64,000 nucleotides of DNA, taken from NCBI GenBank assembly GCA_001972305.1, contig BDDD01000994.1:124001-188000 (forward strand). Reading direction: 5' to 3'. The notes under the pieces are model-generated. The model was given only the letters and a program-made list of their open reading frames with translations, did not search any database and was not told the DNA's origin. This stretch comes from Cephalotus follicularis (Eukaryota > Streptophyta > Magnoliopsida > Oxalidales > Cephalotaceae). Shown here piece after piece: positions 56,830 to 64,000 of the stretch (position 1 is the stretch's first letter; the number at the start of each line of letters is the position of its first letter). The position numbers were made by a program, and so were the translations under genes.

Positions 56830-57423
56830 ATTGTTACTGATAGCTCTACTGTTATTGTTACTGGCTGGCACCTTTGGGTCTAGCGCTACTGTTACTTGCT
56901 GGTACCTTTGGGTCTAGCACTGCTGTACTATTTTGTGATCAGTGTTATCCTATGCTCCACACGGCTATGACACATAGGGTGTATAGAAGGTGGGGGTACT
57001 ATCTCAGGCCAGAGAGGCAGAGAAGTACTTGACCCGACGGACTGTTTGTTCCTATGTACTGTTACTGACTGTTTACTGTGTGTCCGCAAGCTTATGGCCT
57101 TGATATGATTAGGACTAGCCAGGTATACCCCGCTTAGGGACGGTTGGTATATCGAAGCTGTCCACAACTGTCATTCATGCATTTAATATGCCATGAATAC
57201 TAGTACACTGTTACACTGATATAATGTACATAGTTACACTGTTATACTGTACACAATTACACAGTTATATTGTACACTATTACACAGTTATTCTGCACAC
57301 TGTCACACCATTATACTGATGCATTCATTGCATCCTATTATACTGATTCATACATTGCATACTGTTATACTGATGCATTTATTTTATACATCGCATATAG
57401 TATACCCACCCGACAATAAGTCG

Positions 57424-57455
57424 CTGACCCATTTCATTGTAATGGAATGGGTCAG
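57424..57455 (+). other. 15-bp hairpin in E2 3' LTR
   Basis: CTGACCCATTTCATT pairs with AATGGAATGGGTCAG over fifteen positions with a single wobble (loop GT, in practice larger). The outer ten pairs are the same as in the E1 hairpin. Confidence 0.8.
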
Positions 57456-58122
57456 GCACAGGTGATGGATTACAGTGAAGTAGGCTGAGACGGATGTGTT
57501 TTCTATAATAGATTTTGTTAGCCATATTGTATATGGTCTTGCTTATGGTAATGTATACGGAGTATGTTTATATGAATTGTATAAAAAGGGGTCTTATGTT
57601 TATAAATTGAATATATGGATTTATAAGACTTGTTATGTTTAAGAGACAATCTAAAGATGAACATAGAGATATGTTTTATTCAGCTATCGACCTACCGACA
57701 TATGGCAGTGCTTAAGATATGTGTGTGGATGTATTTGATATGGACAGGCCTATCATGTTGAGGAGTTGAGCAATTATTCCCTGTAAGTGTATGATATAAT
57801 TCTGAGTTAAGTTCTGGTCTGCTGTGGTCTGAGCCCATTTATAAACGGTTGATTCCTCATTCGGGAGTGTGGTTATATAAATTGTGTTTTCTTTTACAGG
57901 AAGTACAGGTCCAATAAACGGAAACTACATGACCGATTTTTGGGAAATTATAAGAGTTAGAATATATACATGGATGATTATTCCGCTTGCATGACTTTGA
58001 TTTAAAGGTTTAAATTTGTAGCACTTTTTGGAGTATGATTAATATATGATATGAATGGATTGAACGAACTGTGTATCACACGTTGAGTCGTGGGGATTTA
58101 CTCTACTGTTCAGAGCGTGACA

Positions 58123-59488
58123 CAGACCTCGTACTAGAAGGCAGACCTCGTCAGAAGGCAAGCCTTGTACGAAGGTAGAACTCGTACTAGATGGCAGACC
58201 AACGCTATTGGTTGCATACCAAACCAACGCTATTGGCTACAGACCAGACCAATGCTATTTGCTGCAGAGTAGACCAGCGCTATGACTGCAGAGCAGACAT
58301 GTCCTAAAGGTTGCAGAGTAGACCAGTGCTATTGACGATAGAGTATACCAGCGTTATGACTACAAAGCAGACTTGCGCTTAGCGCCTTATCTACAGTTAG
58401 TCCTTACCACCACTCATCCAAGGAGTTTTACAGTTAAAGACCTATAGGGTCTTAGACCTTTGCTCAACATTGTTGAGCTCTGACGAGATAACCAATCCCA
58501 TTCTCTACTATGAAATAAGGGATTAGGGAGGTAGCCACGTAGTCTGACAAATGAATAGCTATGAGAGCTCACTTTCTGGGATGACCTATAAGGGTCACCG
58601 ATTGTGATTAGAGCCATTGGATCATCAACTGAGATGAGCCCTAAGGGGATCACTGACTGAGATGACCCATTGGATCACCATTTGAGATGAGCCCTAAGGG
58701 GATCACCAACCGAGATGAGCCATAAGGGTCATTGATTGAGATTGAACCCATAAGGTTGCTGACATAGCAGGCTAATAATAAAAAAGGGAGGTCATACTAG
58801 GTAATCATATCTCATCTTCTCTTCTCTTCTCATGAATGTCATCTAGTCTGCCCAAGAAGGGATGATCCCTGCCTAGGACAACAAGAGTGCCTAGTCTTCT
58901 TTGCTACTTGGCAGAGGAGGCCGAGGAGAGCTGATATTGTGTTCCCAGATGATTTGTAGTATTTTAGATGTTGATGGGATAATATTGTTATGGTTATGAT
59001 TTGTTGTGGATGATCATTTTTATAATTATATGAATTGTTGGCTTTATGCATCTTGCATGTCATGCATTCTCATACTCTGCATAAAGTATAGCCTACACAA
59101 CCAAAGGTTGATGACCCATTCTTGAAATGGGTCAGGTTCTAATTCGGGTATAGGTGACGCACCGCAGTGAGCAGTTTGGGACAGATCACAGAGTAAGGAT
59201 ATTCAGTAATAGAGTTGCCTCCTACCTACCTTATTGTATAAGAATGTTGTAAATAGTTATATTTGACCTTCCGACTTGTGGCAGTGCATTTGATAAGAGA
59301 CATGAGATACTGATGTATATATATTAGGTCCATCCATGTGACTTAATCGAATGGTTATTTTCCATATGCATGTCTCTGATTGAAGTTTTAAATTTATTGC
59401 ATATTTTTTATAATGAAATGTATGGTTTATGGACGGCATGTTACGTGTCGGACTGTGGGGTCCTCCCATGGTTCGAGGTGTGATAGTT
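58123..59488 (+). repeat. E1 3' LTR, second part
   Basis: Begins with TSD CAGAC, then matches 10890 onward of the 5' LTR to about GATAGTT at 59488. Contains both degenerate tandem-repeat zones and the GACCCATT/AATGGGTC hairpin (59112-59134). Followed by copia-1 RT. Confidence 0.9.
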
Positions 59489-59493
59489 AAGGG

Positions 59494-60228
59494 GAGTCAG
59501 GGTTGGTGTTCAAACTTTAGAGGTCATTATATGATTTAAAATAGTCACCTTAGGCGTCATTTGTACGCTTTATTGATGTTGTAACTCAACTTGGAATGCT
59601 GCATTGTAGTGGTGATCATTCAGTATTCTATTGTTCCTCTAATGTCGGGAGGATTATGTTGATTGTGTATGTTGATGATATTTTAATTGCAGGAGATGAT
59701 CACGGGGGTATTCGTTCTTTAAAAGTTTATATACAGTAGAGTTTTCAAACCAAAGACTTGGGGAGGCTTAAGTATTTCTTGGGTAATTATGTCTCACGAT
59801 CAAGGAAAGGTATTTTTATGTCTAAACGAAAATATGTACTTAATCTACTAGAAGAGACCGGGATATTAGGTTCCAAACCTCTTCATACATCGATGGATCC
59901 TAATTAGAAACTTACAACAGAAAGTGGAGATGTGTTAGATGATCCTGAGAGATATCGGAGAGTGGTGGGTAAACTTAATTATTTGACAGTTACTCGACCA
60001 TATATTGCTTTCCCAGTTAGCGTAATGAGTCAGTTCTTATCATGTTCTCGGTCTTCACTTTGGGACACTATTATTCAAATTTTTAGATATCTTATGGGAA
60101 GTCCAAAACATGGTTTGTTGTATTATGATCATGGTCATCATCGAGTTGAGGGCTTTTTCGATGCTGATTGAGCAGGGTATGCTTCTGATAGAAGATGTAC
60201 TACCGGCTATTATGTCTTTGTTGGAGGT
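59494..60228 (+). pseudogene. Copia-1 RT (second half) and RNase H start
   Basis: Continues the RT interrupted at 10058. The catalytic box IVYVDDILIAGDD is intact at about 59662-59700. KDLGRLKYFLGNYVSRSRKG, then KRKYVLNLLEETGILGSKPL, RYRRVVGKLNYLTVTRPYIA and FRYLMGSPKHGLLYYD follow in order. RNase H begins GFFDAD-stop-AGYASDRRCTTGYYVF and is cut at VGG (60228) by copia-2. Stops near 59550, 59737, 59906 and 60168. The stretch just after the junction is short of the usual RT, suggesting a small deletion there. Confidence 0.9.
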
Positions 60229-60276
60229 TGTTAAATAGAGAGAATAATCTACTTGAAGTTTTATTCAGATGAGGGT

Positions 60277-60313
<37 letters not shown>

Positions 60314-60383
60314 TTACATCAAACCCACTAATCATCTACTTAACCAATGGTTGATAATACTAACAATATTGCTAACACTAACA
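60229..60383 (-). repeat. Copia-2 3' LTR (155 bp)
   Basis: The minus strand reads TGTTAGTG to TTTAACA. A (TA)n run fills 60279-60309. The PPT TTGAGGGGGGG lies directly upstream, confirming a 3' LTR. Short LTRs are usual for this copia type. Confidence 0.85.
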
Positions 60384-60390
60384 CCCCCCC

Positions 60391-61150
60391 TCAAGTTGGA
60401 GCATATATGTCATATAGCCCCAACATGTTACGAAGATAAGTCACTTGATTTCCCCTCAAGGATTTAGTAAAAAGATCAGCAATCTGGTCTTTGGATTGAG
60501 TATGATGTAGAGCAATCTCTCTATATGTAACTTTCTCATGAATGAAATTACAGTGCACCTCTATATGCTTGGTACGCTCGTGAAAGACTGGGTTCACTGC
60601 AATATGAATGGCAGACTGATTATCACAATGTAATAAAGTTGAGACCCCAATCTCAATAAGAAGCATCTCACCCATGTCAACTCACTAACAGCATGTGTCA
60701 TAGCACAGTATTTAGCCTCTACACTAGACCTAGATACTAGGAGTTGATTCTTGCTCTTCCAAGACATAAGGTTACCACCCACAAACACACAATAACCAAA
60801 AATAGATCTCCTATCCATAAGGCATCCACCCCAATTAGCATCTAAGTACCCGACCATCAGAAGTGCGCCCTTCTTGTCACCATCTGAATGATTTTACAGA
60901 GAAAACCATGACCAGGAGAATTCTTTGAGTATTTTACAACTTATATGATAGCATCCCAATGAGGCGTACGAGGTACACTCATAAACTGACTTACCATACC
61001 AACTACAAAGGAGATATCTAGTTTAGTCACTATCAGATAGTTAAGCTTGCCAACAAGTCTTCTATACTTAGAAAGCTCGTGCATCAAATCCCCTTTTTCA
61101 TTACCAAGCTTCACATATGGGACCATTGGGGTATCAACAGGTTTTGATCC
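60391..61150 (-). pseudogene. Copia-2 RT end and RNase H
   Basis: Minus strand. RT end: TPMVPYVKLGNEKGDL, KYRRLVGKLNYLIVTKLDIS and FVVGMVSQFMSVPRTPHWDA. RNase H: GYLDANWGGCLMDRRSIFGY, WKSKNQLLVSRSSVEAKYCA, then after a frameshift near 60660 [33 protein letters not shown] and [11 protein letters not shown]. The catalytic pattern D-E-D is present (LDAN, VEAKY, HCDNQ). The stretch between RT and RNase H contains a frame change. Confidence 0.9.
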
Positions 61151-61279
61151 TGTTAGATAAGGATAAATTAGGGTTAAGGGTGAATTAGACTTTATATCTA
61201 GTTGTACTTCACAATAAATATAATATAACTAATGCAGACTAATTAGTCTGATGCTTCTATCTCTAATTTCTGATTAACA
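61151..61279 (+). repeat. Copia-3 5' LTR (129 bp)
   Basis: TGTTAGATAAGG to TGATTAACA, followed directly by the PBS. AATAAA (61213) is a possible polyadenylation signal. Confidence 0.88.
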
Positions 61280-61292
61280 TGGCATCAGAGCC
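61280..61292 (+). other. Primer-binding site of copia-3
   Basis: TGGCATCAGAGCC, matching the initiator-Met-tRNA site TGGTATCAGAGCC but for one base, immediately after the LTR. Confidence 0.9.
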
Positions 61293-61782
61293 TAGGTTAA
61301 TTTAGTACTAAAAAAAACCTAGCGCCGTAACGTATCACATTAGCGTCGCATGTCCTCTTTTCTGGTCGATCGGTCAGTGCATCACTGACATGCTGCTCTT
61401 CCCCTTCGGCCTATTGCCAGCTCCGGTGTGGACATCTCACTGATCCAGCATCGGACGGCATCACCAGTACAGGAATCTTCCGATGTCACGCCGATATACA
61501 CTAGTATAGTGAGTTTTTTGTCTTGTTTTGTTGTTGATGCTGCTGTTGATCTTGTGGGATGTTTTTGATACGCCTTGGAGCCATTTTTTGTCTCAACTGT
61601 GAACAGAGTTGCTGAGTTGGTTGATGTATGTAGCACTGGTGATTTGGTACTCTTTTTGTGGTTGTTTTGGCTGATAGTTGACCTGTCCAGTGGATTTGAG
61701 GTCATTTTTGTTTGTTTATTGTGTTTCTTTGAATGATTTAGTGACTGTGGGAATAGTAGTTTGGAGTTGGGGAATCTAAAAG

Positions 61783-62665
61783 TGTTATTACATTAGTTGT
61801 ATCCTCTTCATCTAGTCATATCACCGATAAGATATTGGAAGGGAGTAATAACTATCAACAATAGCATAAAATTGTGACTTTAGTTCTTACTGGACAAGAG
61901 AAAGAGGATCATCTGACTGCGACTCCACCCAAAAGTGAACCTGAAGCGAAGACATGGCTTCGAGGGGATGCTTGTATATTAAGACAAAGTTTGAATTCTA
62001 TGGATAATAAGATTGTTGACCTTATGACTCACAATGATACTGTGAAGGACTTGTGGAGTTATTTGGGTGTGTTGTATTATGGTCATAACAATTTATCTCG
62101 TATTTATGACTTGTATCAACATTTTTCTCGTGTGGCCCGATAGGAACGTTCCTTGACTCAGTATTTGGTTGATTTTAATAGACTTTATGAGGAATTAAAT
62201 TCCCTCTTACCTATCACTTGAGATGTAAAACAAATGCAGGACCTGAGGGAGAAATTGACAGTTATGAGTTTCTTAGGGGGTTTAGGACTAGAGTACGAGT
62301 CTGTTCCGTTTCAGATACTTGGAGGTGTAGAGGTAGCTTCTCTCGCTAACACTTATCTCGTGTTCTACGGGTGTCTCATGAGACGCCTCAGGATTTCAAT
62401 GTTCATGGTAATTTAGGCAATAAATCTTCTTTTGCAACTCAGAGTACTCATGGGAGTGGAAGGGGTGGTCAGACTAGTTCATTTCGAGGTGCTAATTTTT
62501 GTGGCAGAGGATCTGGTAGAGGATAGAGTTCAGGGGGAGAGACTTCTTGTTATGTTTGACAATGATATTACTATGGTGAATTTGGTCATCTTCAATGTAC
62601 TTGTTGGAAGCTTCATGGCAAACCATCATCTCAACTGCTGTTTAGCAATGCAATTGTTAATCTAG
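61783..62665 (+). pseudogene. gag: Copia-3 gag
   Basis: No start codon is evident. Conserved gag sequence begins about 61783 (LEGSNNYQQ-stop-HKIVTLV), then DACILRQSLNSMDNKIVDLM, KDLWSYLGVLYYGHNNLSRI, YDLYQHFSRV, LTQYLVDFNRLYEELNSLLP and REKLTVMSFLGGLGLEYESV, the pattern of copia gag proteins of the UBN2/Retrotran_gag type. Stops near 61864, 62141 and 62219. The zinc knuckle at about 62553-62630 is broken (CYV-stop, then GEFGHLQCTCWKLHGKP). Confidence 0.82.
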
Positions 62666-62689
62666 ATCCTGTACCATAGGCCTCCCAAG

Positions 62690-63110
62690 CTTCAACAGGG
62701 AAAACAGTTATTATGTCTGATGAGGAACATACCCATTATATGAAATCCAATATAACTTCACAGCCACCATCTTCTTCTACAGTTACTTTTCTTCAGACAG
62801 GTAATGACACTACATTCCTTTCCTCTATTCCTTAACCTTGGGTCATTGACTCAGGTTCAACCGATCATATGATTGGCAATTCAGGTATACTTTCTTCTTT
62901 TGATGATTTTTCGCCTACATGAAAGGTCACCTTAGCTGACAGATCCACTGTTCCTGTTAAGGGCACTGCACCTGCTTTCCCTAACTCTTCCCTACCTTTG
63001 TTTGATGTCATTTGTATATAAAATTTCCCATTCAATCTCTTGTCAATAAGTATACTTATGAGGGCACTGAACTGTTGTGTCTTATTCTACCCTGATTTTT
63101 GAAATTTTCA
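62690..63110 (+). pseudogene. Copia-3 protease
   Basis: The linker TVIMSDEEHTHYM leads to the active site PWVIDSGSTDHMIGNSGIL, with the catalytic D-S-G intact (unlike copia-1). VTLADRSTVPVKGTAPAFPN and FPFNLLSISIL follow. Stops near 62836, 62920 and 63019. Confidence 0.85.
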
Positions 63111-63117
63111 AGATCTT

Positions 63118-64000
63118 ATGATGGGGAAGACGATTGGTAAAGGGTGGGACTCAAGTGACCTTTATATCCTTGATGAATCTTCATCTATTATAGTATCTCT
63201 TGCATGTTCTAGTGTGTTATCACCGATTCAGATTCATTATCAATTGAGTTATCCATCTCTACAAATCTTGAAGAAACTGGTTCCTAGTTTGAGTTCTTTA
63301 TCTAATTTAGAATTTTTGCCGTGTCAGTTTGGGAAACACCATCGTGTGTCTTATCCTCCTAAAGTCAATAAGCGGTCTGCGCACCCATTTTATATTGTTC
63401 ATTTCGATATTTGGGGACCTATCCCCGTATTGTCAAACTAAGGATTTAAATATTTTGTCACTTTTGTGGACAATCACTCACGAGTGACTTGGATTTATTT
63501 AATGATTTAATTTCTACATTTTGTTCTTTTGTGGCTGAAATTCAAACTCAGTTTGGTGCTTCCATTGGTATTTTACATAGTGATAATGCTAAGGAGTACT
63601 TTTCTACTACTTATTCTGATTTTATGATAAAACATGGTATGATTCATCAGTCTTCCTGCTCGTATACTCCACAACAAAATGGAGTTGCTGAGAGAAAAAC
63701 CATCACTTGTTGGAAGTTACTCGATCATTATTATTTCATATGAAGGCCCCAAAAATGTTTTGGGATGATGCAGTCTTAACTCCTTCTCATCTTATTAATC
63801 GTATGCCCTCATCTGTTCTTGGTGGGAGTATTCCTTATTCTCTCATTTTTCTTTCTCATTGTTTGTACCCTTTGCCTCCCCATGTTTTTGGATGTATTTG
63901 TTATGTTCAAGATCATCATTTAAGTGTCTCGAAGTTAGATCCTAAGGCTCTCAAGTGTACCTTTCTTGGGTATACCCGTACTCAAAAAGGATATCGATGT
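63118..64000 (+). pseudogene. Copia-3 integrase, continuing past window end
   Basis: The zinc domain reads HYQLSYPSLQILKKLVPSLS, then EFLPCQFGKHHRVSYP: the second histidine (usually GHPS) is tyrosine and one cysteine is missing. The core follows: IVHFDIWGP, FVTFVDNHSRVTWIYL, LHSDNAKEYFSTTYSDFM and CSYTPQQNGVAERKT, with D-D-E positions in place but in shifted frames near 63500 and 63690. The window ends within the domain that precedes RT. Confidence 0.87.

Larger units (their letters stand above)
17085..58122 (+). mobile_element. E2: chromovirus inserted in E1 3' LTR
   Basis: Starts TGTAATGCC and ends GCGTGACA, flanked by an exact 5-bp TSD CAGAC (17080-17084 and 58123-58127). The LTRs are about 3.87 and 3.88 kb net, each interrupted by another element (E3 on the left, E4 on the right). 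The internal region (39591-47872) carries a degraded PBS, rearranged gag-pol fragments, solo LTRs S1 and S2, and a PPT. The LTR copies match at about nine bases in ten by eye, less than the E3 pair, which fits E2 being the older of the two. It cannot encode its own proteins. Confidence 0.92.
55312..58122 (+). repeat. E2 3' LTR, second part
   Basis: Resumes after E4. Contains a donor-like GAG/GTAGGT near 55642, a GTCGACGC array (55899-56108), a three-unit 55-bp hairpin repeat (56665-56829), TATACTG-type short repeats (about 57195-57380) and a long hairpin (57424-57455). Ends GAGCGTGACA. Confidence 0.92.
10059..59488 (+). mobile_element. E1: chromovirus (Tekay-like) inserted in copia-1 RT
   Basis: A Ty3/gypsy element with 5' LTR (10059-12297), PBS, gag-pol with chromodomain (12459-16238), PPT and a 3' LTR split by E2 (16276-17084 plus 58123-59488). 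The span is 49.4 kb, of which about 8.4 kb is E1 itself. Flanks are GAGGG on the left and AAGGG on the right, an imperfect 5-bp TSD; removing the span and one TSD copy restores copia RT reading GAG GGG GAG TCA (E-G-E-S). The right LTR end is uncertain by about three bases. E1 could not code for its own RT, because RT is partly deleted. Confidence 0.9.
4152..60228 (+). mobile_element. Copia-1: shattered Ty1/copia host element
   Basis: Three collinear plus-strand pieces form one copia gag-pol: 4152-5691 (gag end, protease, integrase), 9308-10058 (integrase end, first half of RT) and 59494-60228 (second half of RT, start of RNase H). They are separated by D1 and by the 49-kb E1 nest, and the last piece is cut by copia-2. 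The start lies left of the window, beyond F. The domain order protease-integrase-RT-RNase H is that of Ty1/copia. Reading resumes at each junction, for example AEG before and ESG after E1. Many stops make it non-functional. No LTR of this element is visible. Confidence 0.85.
60229..61150 (-). mobile_element. Copia-2: Ty1/copia 3' fragment
   Basis: Minus strand: 3' LTR (60229-60383), PPT (60384-60397), then RNase H and the end of RT up to 61150, where copia-3 is inserted. The left flank is GAGGT; the other end of copia-2 is not visible. It interrupts copia-1 RNase H. Confidence 0.88.
61151..64000 (+). mobile_element. Copia-3: Ty1/copia element, right end outside window
   Basis: 5' LTR 61151-61279, PBS 61280-61292, gag, protease and integrase in order; RT and the 3' LTR lie beyond the window. 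Inserted in copia-2 RT (left flank GATCC). Its protein remnants resemble copia-1, for example the shared SLSSLSNLE and CQFGKHH. Many stops. Confidence 0.9.

Noticed and set aside
60279..60309. (TA)n run as a possible MITE or insertion
   Set aside because: It lies inside the copia-2 LTR, whose ends (TGTTAG, TAACA) and PPT are clear; it is a simple microsatellite.

Overview
The window is plant nuclear DNA, probably intergenic heterochromatin of a large angiosperm genome. I found no host gene, rRNA, tRNA or CRISPR array. Almost every base belongs to an LTR retrotransposon or solo LTR. Most are Ty3/gypsy chromoviruses: long LTRs beginning TGTAA and ending TTACA or TGACA, initiator-Met-tRNA primer sites, and a chromodomain after integrase (Tekay/Del-like). 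Three Ty1/copia elements frame the window. All coding regions are broken.

The main structure is a set of nested insertions that I resolved from 5-bp target-site duplications (TSDs). Element names are local to this annotation. Copia-1 (+, 4152-60228) is the oldest host. It holds F (-, 768-4151, itself cut by LTR G at 1-767), solo LTR D1 (5692-9307), chromovirus E1 (10059-59488) and copia-2 (-, 60229-61150), which in turn holds copia-3 (+, 61151 to beyond the window). The 3' LTR of E1 contains E2 (17085-58122, TSD CAGAC). The 5' LTR of E2 contains E3 (-, 19060-37688, TSD CCTTG). E3 contains solo LTR D2 (19074-23103, TSD CCCGA) and, in its reverse transcriptase, solo LTR A (28505-33909, TSD AATAG/AACAG). 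LTR A contains solo LTR B (31316-33898, TSD GGGGC). E2 also holds solo LTRs S1 (40472-42952, TSD CGTGA) and S2 (43751-45632, TSD TGTAG/TGTAT) and the gag-only element E4 (-, 48951-55311, TSD CGGGG). The deepest path is six layers: copia-1, E1, E2, E3, A, B. Removing the inserts in silico restores reading frames, for example copia-1 RT at 10058/59494 and E3 RT at 28499/33915.

None of the four chromoviruses with two LTRs is intact. E1 lost the end of protease and the first half of RT, including the catalytic YVDD. E2 has rearranged gag and pol pieces. E3 lost the middle of gag through early protease. E4 has only gag. Any movement would have needed proteins from elsewhere.

The least ordinary signal lies in the non-coding LTRs. 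Most of the chromovirus LTR families carry arrays of short palindromes with a TCGA core, with a different palindrome in different families: AAAGCGTCGACGCTTT, CAGTCGACTG, AAAGACATCGATGTCTTT, and a sparse ACTGAGTCGACTCAGT. Several LTRs also carry tandem repeats whose every unit can fold as a hairpin, some with compensatory base changes between units or families. A possible splice donor in the LTR and acceptor-like sites just before gag suggest a leader intron that would contain the primer-binding site. These are sequence observations; the functions are inference.
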